Shown here: one piece after another, positions 43,330 to 53,635 of the stretch
Numbering within the stretch: position 1 is the stretch's first letter
How the letters are laid out: every line of letters starts with the position of its first letter
NCBI GenBank assembly: GCA_920105625.2
Contig: OV050030.1
Span: forward strand, 164,151,860 to 164,215,859
Direction: 5' to 3'
DNA: 64,000 bases
DNA from: Clusia tigrina
Taxonomy: Eukaryota; Arthropoda; Insecta; Diptera; Clusiidae
Notes under the pieces: model-generated
Told to the model about the DNA's origin: nothing
Database searches by the model: none
What the model saw: the letters and a program-made list of their open reading frames with translations, nothing else
Translations under genes and position numbers: made by a program

Positions 43330-46075
43330 TACTTTTTTTTATCTTAACTCTAGGCCTTAAAATTCTAGTAGACATGTTTTCTTCATACACATTATTCGTA
43401 TTTGTATTAATATGGTTCTCATTTCTATTCATGGTTAATTCAACACGTTCATTTTCTTTTGTTACATTTTGAACAGATTGAATATTGTCAACTCCTGGTC
43501 GAATCTGATCAGTACGTCTTTTTATGGTTCTTTGATTCGTCAGTAAACAATAGTACGATCGTGGACCAATTTTTTTTTTAAATAATGGCTGGTGTCCAAG
43601 ATTGCTTGTTTGGATTGGTATAGTCGGTGTAAAAACATTTTGTCCCTCTTTGTAATTCGAAATCAGTCTTTCTTGTTTTTCCACAATGTTTTCTTTTATG
43701 AGTGGAGGTTTGATGAGGTCAAGTCTGTTTCTTATCGATCTACCCAGGAATACTTGAGATGGACTTTCTTCCGTTGTGCAGTGTTTCGTGTTCCTATAGT
43801 CTAACAGAAATCTATTTAAGATTACATCGAAGTTTTCATTTTTATTTGATTTAATATTCGCTAAAGTAGATTTTTTATAGTTTTTATATATAACTCTACT
43901 GGTCTTGGTCGTAGGTGGTTGTAGGTTTCCATGGAATAATAGGACTCTTTTCAGGACTTTGTTGATGTTGCTGACAAGGTAGATACGATATAATCAAATA
44001 TTCTATATCTTTGTCTAAATTGGGCCACCAGACGAATGATCTGGCTAGCGCCTTAGTTTTTCCAATTCCTAAGTGTGATTCATTGAGAGTTTCAAGAATA
44101 TGTTTTTGAAGTTTTGCTGGTATTATGGTTCTATAACCCCACAATAAACAATCCTGCTCCACTGAAAGTTCAGTGCTTCTTGTTGTGTATGCTTCATATT
44201 CTTTTCCCTTTAAATCTTTAATGCTACCTAGCATAGTGTGTTCATGTCTTGTTTCACGTGCAACGTCCTTGAAATCCAGATTTAAAACATTATACTGCGT
44301 TACATAATTATCTGAAGTGCTGCTATCATCAAAATTTTCTTTGTTCTCTGTTTGTGGTATTCTAGAAAGATTGTCAGCCTGGTTTTATAAGCCTTTCACA
44401 TACTCTATCTGGTAACTAAAGCCTGACAAAATGAAGGCCCACCGTTGTGTGCGTGCAGCAGCCATGTCTGGTATGCCTTTATTTTCTCCAAGAATTGACA
44501 GTAAAGGCTTGTGGCCAGTTTTAAGCGTAAAACTGTTGCCTATTAAATATTGCTTTAATTTGTTTACGGAGAATACTAGAGCTGAAACTTCTTTCTGGTA
44601 AGTGCTGTACTTCTGTTCAGATTTCGACAGAGCTCGAGACACAAAAGCGATTGGCTTAAGTTCTTTGTTCGGGAACTCGTGAGAAGGTACACCAGCTACG
44701 GCGTAATTTGAAGCATTAGTTGTAAGAAATATTGATAATCTCGGATTAAAATGAACTAAAACCTTGTCTGATGTTATTTCTTTTTTTATTTCTTCATATG
44801 CTATTTGACATTCATTTGACCAATGAAATTTTATACTTTTTTGTAAAAGTTTATACAAAGGTATTAAACTTATCAGAAAATTTATCGATGAATTTTGCAT
44901 AATAATTTACCATGCCCAAGAATGCTCGCAATTCAGAGACACTCTTTGGAACTGGTGCTTTTAAAACTGAATCTATTTTGTCTTTGTTTTTGTAAAGGCC
45001 ATTTTTATCAATGGTGAATCCTAAGTACGAAATTTCTTCTTTTAGAAACTCACATTTTTTAAAATTTACTTTAAGACCTGCTTCTTGAAGCCTTCTTAAA
45101 AAAGATTTTAGATTGTAAATATGCTCTGAAATATCTTTTCCAGATATTATAAGGTCGTCTTGGTATGCACGTACATACGGGATGCCTCTTAACAAGTTTT
45201 CAATTGTTTTCTGAAAAATTGTAGCAGCGGGTTTTACAACAAATGGTAACCGCTTCATTTTCAGTGTGCCAATGTGTGTAGATCAAGTACACAAAAGCTG
45301 GGATTTTTCATCCAATGGAATCGTTAGATAGATCAAGCTTTGAGAAGTGTTCCCCTTCCTGAAGTGCTGCGAAAATTTCATCAATTAAGGGTAACGGATA
45401 TTTGAAATCTGTGAGATGTTTGTGACCTTATAATCGCCACAGATTCTGATTTCCCCATTGGGTTTCAAAATTGGAACTAGTGGTGTCCCCCATTCAGAAC
45501 GATCTACCGGTTGTAATACATCTTTCGCTAATAAATCTATAAGATCTTTTTCAATTTTACTCTTCCAAACTAGTGATAAAGGACGTGGTTTAAAAAAAAT
45601 TGGATTTGAATCATTATATATTGGTAGCGATATTTCACCAAATTTATAACACCCTAATCCTCCATCGAAAACATCTGCAAACTCGTTCTTAATTTGCTCA
45701 AAAATTAAAGAATATTCGCAAGAAAAATCGATTGAATTCACTTGTATAAGTTGGAATTTGAATTTCCTCAAAAAATGTCTACCAAATAGAGGAATGTTTT
45801 TATTGTCTGTAACTATGAGTTTAACACTTTTTGTTGTACCATTATATTGTACAGATTCGTAGTATTCGCCTAATGTTTTTATTTTATTCACATTAAAGTC
45901 AACAAACGGATCAGTACAAGGAGAACGACTTACTCTTTTATTCAATTTCTCGATAAATGATTACGATACTATACAACACGGAGCGCCGGAGTCACAAATT
46001 ACATCAAACGATTTTCATTGAATTTTTACTGTTATGCTGTATAGATCAGTCGAATCAGTTGAACAATCACTTTTA
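43330..46075 (-). pseudogene. Element D3 pol, integrase core deleted
   Basis: The protease-RT frame 45945-45385 runs from NKRVSRSPCTDPF through PRPLSLVWKSKIEKD to ICGDYKVTN. RT with VRAYQDDLIISGKDISEH (about 45175) and FTIDKNGLYKNKDK in 45258-44851. RNase H in 44900-44385 (LTTNASNYAVAGVPSHE, RTQRWAFILSGFSYQ). The integrase zinc-finger part is in 44234-43896 (ALARSFVWWPNLDKDIEYL, CQQHQQSPEKSP). The catalytic core is missing, and the C-terminal frame (KIGPRSYYCLLTNQ) resumes at 43684-43325. Confidence 0.84.
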
Positions 46076-46119
46076 TGATTAATGCTAAAAATAAAAAAAT
46101 TGTTAAATTCACTTTAATC

Positions 46120-47006
46120 TGTACTTTCAATAAGTGTATTAGATCTCGATACGTAATTTACATGATTTTTTTTTCTTCGACAAATGGATGCTAAGCGCCC
46201 CAACTTGCCACAATGATAACAATTGCTGTCCTTATAACGACAAACATTCGATGCATGGTTTCTCCAGCCACAATGAGCACAAGCCTGTGCTGTTTGTTTT
46301 GATTTTTCAATACTCGAGTTATGCTGTTTTTGCGAATAGTCATTGTTGCTGCCTTTCTTCTTGTTATTGTTGTTGCTTCATCCGAACTTGCTGCTGCTAT
46401 TGCGTTGAATTCCACTGCCATACCTGTTGTTCTTATTGTTGTTTTTGTTCCGGTTCATATTGCCTTTGTTGCTTTTGATATAATTGACATCTGATTTAGT
46501 AGAAGTGATTTTCATCTCTGTGATGAGTGCTTTGCGTAATGCTTCTTCTATGGTTATTTTCTCATCCTCCTCACACAATCGCACAAATAACTTTTCTCTT
46601 ATTCCCATAATGAAACGATCCAAAATTAATGCTGGTAGGTTTGTTCCAAACTTTCATGAGAGTGCGAGTTTTCTTACCCTTGCATGCCACTCCGACACTG
46701 TTTCATTTTCATTTTGAACTGCGCAATGAAATATTTTACATTCTCGAACCACAATTGTTGGTGGAGTATAATGTGTTTTAAGGAGATCACACAACTCTTT
46801 ATATGGCTTAGAAACGGGAGTATCCGGACTACATAAATACAATATATTGCATATAAGCAGTATATTTCCGCAAAATGAATTTCTAATGTCTCTTTCTAGA
46901 GAAGCCACGACTCATTATTGGGAAGAAACTGTAATATATTATTAGAATGGTATATTCTAACGGTACCATTTTCGAAAGTTTGACTTTGATTTTGACTTTG
47001 GTTCAT
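46120..47006 (-). pseudogene. Element D3 gag
   Basis: The start is at 47006 and the shared amber codon at 46896-46898. ORFs 46908-46654 and 46623-46378 are identical in protein to D2. Two zinc knuckles lie at about 46283-46184 (first reads CAHCGWRNHASNVC). A frameshift near 46670-46625 separates the two ORFs, as in D1 and D2. Confidence 0.83.
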
Positions 47007-47582
47007 TTTAACAGCACATGTATGAAAATTTCTTTAAAATATTATTTCCAAAATGTATTACTTTTATATTTATTTTTTTTGTATTATGTATGTATTTATT
47101 TTTGTATTATACAATTGTCTTTCGACGCGTGATACCGTTTTATATTCGCTTTTAAACAGTTTAACGTTTTACATATGTATATACGAGTATATGTTTATGC
47201 ATTAGCTGAGTTTTGATTTGTAATTACAAATTTCACTTTATGTATTACTGTACTGTTTTTGTTGCATGTATTTACATAAAAAAAAATTTTTATTCACTTT
47301 TTCAATTAATTGTTCTTTTAGTTTTTTTTTTAAACTTTTATTTCATTTTTCACATCGACGCCAAATGTGCTTTATTGACAGTAACGTAGATGGTCGATAT
47401 TCACACTCTTGCTTCTTTATTAGTCAATTCTCAATCGTACAATGAATGTGTCTTATATGGTAGGTTAGGTTAGGTTAATGTGGCAGCCAGTCCAAGGGCC
47501 AGCTCACTCAGACCACCATGTATCCATTGTGATACCACCGCGCCACAACGCACCTCCGATTCACTCGTCGAACCATTTTGAA

Positions 47583-47586
47583 GCCC
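47583..47586 (+). other. Target-site duplication of element F, left copy (GCCC)
   Basis: GCCC lies before TGTCATGG and again at 53636-53639 after CATTACA. E1 and E2 have a single GCCC (E2 GTCC) at this place in GAAGCCCTAAAACAGCG. Confidence 0.9.
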
Positions 47587-47971
47587 TGTCATGGATAACG
47601 GTCATTGAACTAACAGACATATGAATCTAATGACCTAAAATCAATTAACAATTGCAAAGTGTGCAACATTCCAAAGTGGTGCCGATATGAGACACCAACA
47701 TTCAAGGCGACGGTCAACGACCGTGAAATGTGAGCCCGCACACATACGTCTCAAATACTTGACCCTTATCCATCGATACCTCTTGAGTCATCGAACAGGG
47801 ATGTCATCGACGACTCAACTATTTTAAGTATAAATATAAGTCCAACATTGTAATTGAAACACAGTAGATAGTCAAGAGTCAATAGTTAATAGTCGACTGT
47901 TAATGATTAATGTTCGATCAATAAAGTAACATTTTAAACCATGAACTTAAAAACCCCGTCTAATCATTACA
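47587..47971 (+). repeat. 5' LTR of element F
   Basis: It runs TGTCATGG...CATTACA. TATAAATA at 47829-47836 and AATAAA at 47920-47925 are the likely promoter and polyadenylation signals. Confidence 0.95.
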
Positions 47972-47989
47972 TGGCGACCGTGGCATAAG
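47972..47989 (+). other. Primer-binding site of element F
   Basis: TGGCGACCGTGGCA starts directly after the LTR. TGGCGACCGTG is the tRNA-Arg-type site known from 412 and mdg1. Confidence 0.8.
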
Positions 47990-48176
47990 TGACGCTAAAA
48001 ATAAATAAATTTAAAAAATAAATATTTTTTTTAATAACAAAAAGTGTAACTTCAGTGAATATTTGCTTACAATAGACAATTGCTGAAAATGAACTGCTAA
48101 GCATAAAAAAAAAGTGGGAAAAATTTAAAAAAAGATAAAGTATAGAAATATCCATGAAAAAACTTCAATCAACACC

Positions 48177-48446
48177 ATGGGTTGGTGGAAAAAAGCAATA
48201 AGTATAGTGATGATAGCAATTTCTGGCTATGAAGTGGGAAAAGAAGTGCAACAGAAGAATACAGAAGTTGTAAAATATATAGACAAATACCAAGAGAAAA
48301 GTGACAATCAAAACATCAAAACAATACCTTGGGAAATTATGTGTTTGATCGGAGCCTTGGTGCTAATAATGGCAATACATTCGGCACTCAAAAACTATTT
48401 AAAACGAAGGATACAACGTGTGGAAACACCAGCGGTCAGGATCTAA
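48177..48446 (+). CDS. Small membrane-protein-like ORF of element F
   Basis: This is an intact 89-codon frame between the primer-binding site and gag. It starts MGWWKKAISIVMIAISGYEV, with a hydrophobic N-terminal segment (residues about 6-18). A charged middle follows, then a clear hydrophobic segment IMCLIGALVLIMAIHSAL (about residues 54-71) and a basic tail. A membrane protein with one or two spans is likely. I cannot name a conserved domain. Its survival intact, while gag and RT beside it are broken, is notable. Confidence 0.6.
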   Translation: MGWWKKAISIVMIAISGYEVGKEVQQKNTEVVKYIDKYQEKSDNQNIKTIPWEIMCLIGALVLIMAIHSALKNYLKRRIQRVETPAVRI

Positions 48447-48767
48447 ACTATCTGAAAAACTATCTGGAGAAGAATTGCAGCTTCGTAAAGGACAACAAAA
48501 ATCATCATCATATAAGATAAGAAATATTATTAAATTCAATTTCACAATATAAAACTCATAGTTACAACTAAGTATTCACATTAAAAACACGTGACTGAAA
48601 GTACTTTTTAATAAATAAATAACAAAATTTTAAAAATAACAAAATTACTTGACCTGACTATTCATTCATTACTTTGCAGCGAAAGCTCTGACACAGATAC
48701 TGACTCATTAGAAGACACAGATACTGACTCATTAAAAGAACAAAACGAAATAAACCATCTCAGCAAT

Positions 48768-49532
48768 ATGACACCTATCGAGTTCATTAACACTGCAACG
48801 AAATTGCTTCCAGAGTTTGATGGCAAAATTGAAAATTTAAATAAATTCATAAACGCCATTGATTTATTGGAAACCATAAAAGAAACCCATGAAAACATAG
48901 CAATTTCATTAATAAAAACGAAATTAACTCACTCAGCAAGTACATTGATAACAAACGAGAGTACTACTATTGAATACAAACGAGAGTGCTACTAGCAGCA
49001 TAATAAAAGCGACAGTGATTTTGTCGAAGAAATTGAAACTTTATCATTGCAATTGGAGCAATCATTTATTGCAGACGGTTTAACGCCTGCACTAGCAAAA
49101 AGCTACTCCACTCAACATGCAGTGAAAACAATGAAAACAAATGCGAAATCTGAAGAGGTAAATTTGCTAATGAGGGCAGGTCAGTTCCCAACAGTAGGAG
49201 ACGCTATTACAAAATTTCTTGAGTGAAGTTCGGAAAGTTCAGGAACTTTACAAGTAAATTACATCAACAAATTTCGAAATTCCAACGTAAGATATAGGGG
49301 TCGTGGAAACAGATCATATCGTGGACAAAGAAGCTCTTCGAACCGGAATTATAATACACGGCGTAACGACTCTCACTCTGATAACAGAGACAACAATAAT
49401 AGAAATAGAAATAATGGACACAACAATAATTATAGAGGACGCAGACATAATAATGGAAACGTTCGGTATACAGAGGCGTCGGAAAACGGGGATGTCCCCC
49501 AGTCCGCCCAACTGGGGAATGTATCGAATTAA
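48768..49532 (+). pseudogene. Gag of element F (412/mdg1-type)
   Basis: The ATG at 48768 reads MTPIEFINTATKLLPEFDG, the usual start of 412/mdg1 gag. After ESTTIEYKREC the frame stops (48993-48995) and a piece is missing. The rest continues in another frame: DFVEEIETLSLQLEQSFIA, ALAKSYSTQHAVKTM and LLMRAGQFPTVGDAITKF, with TGA at about 49224. The C-terminus is Arg/Asn/Gly-rich (YRGRGNRSYRGQ, RNRNNGHNNNYRGRR) in place of zinc knuckles and ends at 49532. A TTACTTTGCAG just upstream (about 48668-48678) could be a splice acceptor. Confidence 0.83.
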
Positions 49533-50020
49533 ATGAGCACAGAATTTTAAATGTAAACCTCTGTTTAAACAATTACATCAGGATAAAATCATCCTTAAGT
49601 CAGTCCACCTCTACATTTCTTTTAGATACAGGATCAGATATAAGTCTCTTCAAAACAAACCATGTAGACAATGCTACAATAAATATAAATCAAATATTCA
49701 ACCTCAGAGGTATGGGCAGTGGTACAATAAAAACACTCGGTGTCACACAAGCAAGTCTATACATAAATAATTTAACAATATCTCATAATTTCCACATAGT
49801 GGATGATTCTTTCCCGCTACCTTGTGATGGTATAATAGGCTATGATTTCATAAAAAATTATAATTGTGTATTAGACTACCAAAATTCTGGTCCAAGTTGG
49901 CTCATTATTAGGCCAAACTGTTTAAATATTGAACTAGAAATCGAAATATTGGATTCACATCAGAGGAAAAAATACTCTCACTCCCAGCAAGAGCGGAGGT
50001 CATTAGAAAAATCAACATAA
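49525..50020 (+). pseudogene. Protease of element F
   Basis: The reading frame contains FLLDTGSDISLFK (about 49615-49655), the retropepsin active site with an intact DTG. DGIIGYDFIKNYNCVLD (about 49825-49875) is the conserved second half. A frameshift after about 49950 puts the following tether (LPARAEVIRKI, PYVRIINTT) in another frame. The active site is intact; the link to RT is not. Confidence 0.82.
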
Positions 50021-50643
50021 CAAGTACGGAAAATGACCTCTTAATACCCAATCAGGAACTTGAAGATGGTGTTTTCATAGCAAAACATAGCGTTAATACA
50101 AAAAACCCATATGTTCGAATTATTAATACAACGGATAACAACCTTTTTTTGCAGCAAAACATAATAAGAATAGAAAACCTTGATGACTATTACATTGTTA
50201 AAATAGATAAACAAAATAACAATCAAGAACGACAGACCAAAATTTTGAATAAATTAGCAAACAACTGCCCAATACTTCATAGAGAAAAACTAGTTCAACT
50301 CGTTTCAAACTACACAGACGTATTTGCTTTAGAAAGCGATGCGTGTAAATACAACAATTTTTATAAACAGAAATTACACTTAAACGAAAATAATCCGGTT
50401 TACATAAAAAACTATAGGACTCCTCATACTCATAAAGCCGAAATAAATAAACAAATAGAAAAACTGCTTAGAGATGATATCATTGAACCGTCAGTCTCAG
50501 AGTATAATAGCCCTATACTTTTAGTCCCGAAGAAATCCTTACCAAATTCCTCGGAGAAAAAATGGAGACTTCTAATAGACTATAGACAAGTCAATAAAAA
50601 ATTAGCATCAGACAAGTACCCATTGCCTAGAATTGACGATTAA
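50021..50643 (+). pseudogene. RT N-terminal part of element F
   Basis: The frame 50149-50643 reads LVQLVSNYTDVFALESD, EYNSPILLVPKKS, WRLLIDYRQVNKKL and KYPLPRIDD, then TAA. This is the RT fingers region of 412-like pol. The next 50 or so residues, with the first catalytic Asp and the GFHQ motif, are deleted: text jumps to APNSFQRMM at 50650. Confidence 0.85.
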
Positions 50644-50648
50644 AAATA

Positions 50649-51773
50649 GCCCCAAACTCCTTTCAAAGGATGATGAATATTGCATTTTCTGGACTAGGAC
50701 CGGGGAAAACTTTTATATATATGGATCACCTCATAGTCATTGGATGTTCCGAAAAACATATGTTAGCAAATTTAAAATCAGTTTTCGAGATCTGCAGGAA
50801 AACAAATATTAAGTTGCATCCGGACAAGTGTAAATTCTACGATTCACAAGTCACCTTCCTAGGACATAAATGCACAGACCAAGGCATTCTTCCAGATGAA
50901 TCTAAATACGACAAGATTTTGTCATACCCAAAACCAACGAACGCCGATGAATGTAAGCGGTTCGTAGCATTTGTAAACTATTATAGAAGATTCATACCAA
51001 ATTTCGCAAATCATGCAGTACACATAACAAAATTAACAAGGAAAAAATCCCAGTTCGAATGGACACCTGAATGCGAAAAGGCATTTCAGTATTTTAAAAG
51101 TTGTCTGCTATCCCCAAAAATATTGCAATACCCCGATTTCAAAAAACCTTTTTGCATTACTACAGATGCAAGCAAAATTGCATGTGGCGCAGTTCTAAGT
51201 CAGAACCACAATGGTAAACAATTGCCAATAGCGTTCGCCTCTCAAACCTTTACTAAAGGGGAGAGTAATAAATCGGTCATAGAACAAGAACTTACCGCTA
51301 TATACTGGGCAATAAATTTCTTCAAACCATACATTTATGGAACAAAATTTTTAATAAAAAGTGATCATAAACCACTTACATACCTATTTGCTTTGAAGAA
51401 CCCTTCCTCAAAGTTAACAAGAATGAGGCTAGATTTGGAAGAATTTGATTTCGAAATTGAATACATTAAAGGAAAAGATAACTGCGGTGCAGATGCTTTA
51501 TCGCGCATTGATTTTGGGCAAATCAAGCAGCTTAGGGAAGAAAACTTTGCTACCATACAGATGATTACTAGATCAAAATCAAAACATACTCATTTCCAAA
51601 TTAATAAGAACATTATTGAAGCCAAAGAAACCTTAAAACAACAAGTATATAACACGATTACGTTACAAGAAGTGAAAAAATTACCATGCCTAAAATTAAC
51701 CACAAATGTGCACAATAAAACATTAGAAAATTCCCCACATTTAGTTTTGGAAAAAAGAAAATATTTAAATTAA
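50649..51773 (+). pseudogene. RT C-terminal part and RNase H of element F
   Basis: APNSFQRMMNIAFSGL is followed by TFIYMDHLIVIG: the catalytic YMDD box reads YMDH, with His replacing the second Asp. Thumb text (FLGHKCTDQGILPDESK, RFVAFVNYYRRFIPNFA) leads to an intact-looking RNase H: Asp in TTDASKIACGAVLSQ, Glu in SVIEQELTAIYWA, Asp in IKSDHKPL and Asp in NCGADALSRI. The frame ends at 51773 within the linker before integrase. The RT cannot work. Confidence 0.88.
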
Positions 51774-51897
51774 ACTCTAAAGATTTTATTGCTTATGGGA
51801 AAATTGAACTAGCGCAATTATTTCCCAAACTTGAAAATATAGTTGGCAAAACAAACTTTAAGAGTAAAAGGAATTTAAAAAGAAAGGCAATGAACAA

Positions 51898-52983
51898 TTG
51901 AAAGAAATAACAATAGCTATAACACCAAAGCTTATTGAAATCACTGCACCCACGCAAAAACTTGAAATACTACAAAAATATAATGATGACCCTGTTTTTG
52001 GAGGCCATCCAGGAGTCACACGATTCTTATCAAAACTACAACGACATTATGTTTGGAAAAACATGGCTTCAGACGTGAAGTCTTATGTCAAAAACTGCCA
52101 AAAATGTAAACAAAACAAAGCCAGTACTAATCACCTAGAACCTTTAATAAAAACACCAACACCAGCAAGAGCCTTTGAATGTGTACAAATAGACACTGTA
52201 GGCCCATTACCAAAGTCATTTGATTCTAACGAATACGCGCTCACAATAATATGTGATTTAACTAAATTTCTCATTACAGTACCCATCCCAGCTAAGTCCG
52301 CTAATATAGTTGCAAAAGCAATAGTAGAGAACCTTATTTTAATTTACGGACCCATAAAACAAATATTAACAGACATGGGTACCGAATATAAAAACCAAAT
52401 ATTTGACCAAATATGCAAGCTTTTACAAATAGAAAGAAAAACATCCACCCCTTATCATCATCAAACTTTAGGTACAGTAGAACGATCCCATAAAACATTT
52501 AACGAGTACATAAGATCATACATTTCAACTAACAAATTAGACTGGGACCATTGGCTCAAATATTTCACGTATTGTTACAACACGACACCATCAACAACTC
52601 ATGGTTACACACCTTTCGAATTAGTATTCGGAAAAGCGCCAGTTCCATACGACTTTATACTAAATGGAAAAATAAATCCGGTATACAACTTTGACGACTA
52701 CAAAAACGAACTCCAAATCAAATTGCAAGTAGCTCAGAAAAGAGCATCAGAAATGCTAGAAAAGGCTAAAATAAAGACAAAACACATTTATGACAAGAGT
52801 GTAAATCCACAAAATATTCAGCCAAACGATATGGTATACCTAAAAGATGAAACCAATCACAAATTAGATAGTATTTTTAAAGGTCCATACAAGGTGATTG
52901 AGACTGACCATTTTGGAAATTGCAAAATTGACACAAAATCTAAATCAATTGTTGTGCACAAAAATAGACTAAAACTAGCATAA
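51898..52983 (+). CDS. Integrase of element F, apparently intact core
   Basis: This is a 361-codon frame. The zinc-finger part reads NDDPVFGGHPGVTRFL (Asn where the first His is expected), then CQKCKQNKA. The catalytic triad is Asp in QIDTVGPLP, Asp in LTDMGTEYKNQ and Glu in GTVERSHKTFNEY. The C-terminal module is DSIFKGPYKVIETD (GPY/F-like) and the end is KNRLKLA. The start chosen is the first ATG. In an intact element this would be the last part of pol, and the frame upstream (51774-51897) is broken. It catalyses insertion of the cDNA. Confidence 0.85.
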   Translation: MKEITIAITPKLIEITAPTQKLEILQKYNDDPVFGGHPGVTRFLSKLQRHYVWKNMASDVKSYVKNCQKCKQNKASTNHLEPLIKTPTPARAFECVQIDTVGPLPKSFDSNEYALTIICDLTKFLITVPIPAKSANIVAKAIVENLILIYGPIKQILTDMGTEYKNQIFDQICKLLQIERKTSTPYHHQTLGTVERSHKTFNEYIRSYISTNKLDWDHWLKYFTYCYNTTPSTTHGYTPFELVFGKAPVPYDFILNGKINPVYNFDDYKNELQIKLQVAQKRASEMLEKAKIKTKHIYDKSVNPQNIQPNDMVYLKDETNHKLDSIFKGPYKVIETDHFGNCKIDTKSKSIVVHKNRLKLA

Positions 52984-53240
52984 GAAATAATAGATATTAA
53001 AATATAAATAAATATACCTATATATAATTTATTTTTTTTTTGACAAAATAACTATCGGCCGATAGCTCTATATTCCAGCATCCCACACGATGCCAATAAC
53101 TTTATGTATTACAACCCTTACTTCAAAATATAATTTATCCAATCATGTAATTGTTATAAGTTAAAAATAATATATACATATACATATAAATATATACATA
53201 CATATAAAAGAAAAAAAAGAAAGTTTTTTTTTCTTTTCCC

Positions 53241-53252
53241 AAAAAGGGGAGG
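53241..53252 (+). other. Polypurine tract of element F
   Basis: AAAAAGGGGAGG lies directly before the 3' LTR start TGTCATGG and primes plus-strand DNA synthesis in this class. Confidence 0.9.
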
Positions 53253-53635
53253 TGTCATGGATAACGGTCATTGAACTAACAGACATATGAATCTAATGAC
53301 CTAAAATCAATTAACAATTGCAAAGTGTGCAACATTCCAAAGTGGTGCCGATATGAGACACCAACATTCAAGGCGACGGTCAACGACCGTGAAATGTGAG
53401 CCAGCACACATACGTCTCAAATACTTGACCCTTATCCATCGATACCTCTTGAGTCATCGAACAGTGATGTCATCGACGACTCAACTATTTTAAGTATAAA
53501 TATAAGTCCAACATTGTAATTGAAACACAGTAGATAGTCAAGAGTCAAGTTAATAGTCGACTGTTAATGATTAATGTTCGATCAATAAAGTAACATTTTA
53601 AACCATGAACTTAAAAACCCCGTCTAATCATTACA
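53253..53635 (+). repeat. 3' LTR of element F
   Basis: 383 bp. Compared with the 5' LTR it has C to A (GAGCCAGCAC), G to T (AACAGTGATG) and loss of 2 bp (GTCAAGTTAATAG). Confidence 0.95.

Larger units (their letters stand above)
43123..47462 (-). mobile_element. K02A2.6-like Ty3/gypsy element D, copy 3
   Basis: Bounded left by the LTR half 43123-43253 and right by the LTR half 47366-47462 (cut by E3). It lacks most of the integrase core: text joins from the integrase C-terminal side to PWKPTTTYD near 43915, removing the block that in D1 holds IDSYSKW and IVSDNGRQF. Confidence 0.85.
47587..53635 (+). mobile_element. 412/mdg1-like Ty3/gypsy retrotransposon F, 6049 bp, complete ends
   Basis: Two LTRs (385 and 383 bp) differ by two substitutions and one 2-bp indel. 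A tRNA-Arg-type primer-binding site, small ORF, gag, protease, RT-RNase H, integrase and a polypurine tract lie in the expected order. The internal part is about 5.3 kb, shorter than 412 relatives, with deletions in gag and in RT. There is no env. Integrase appears intact. The assignment to the 412/mdg1 group rests on the PBS, the gag without zinc knuckles and the pol text. Confidence 0.92.
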
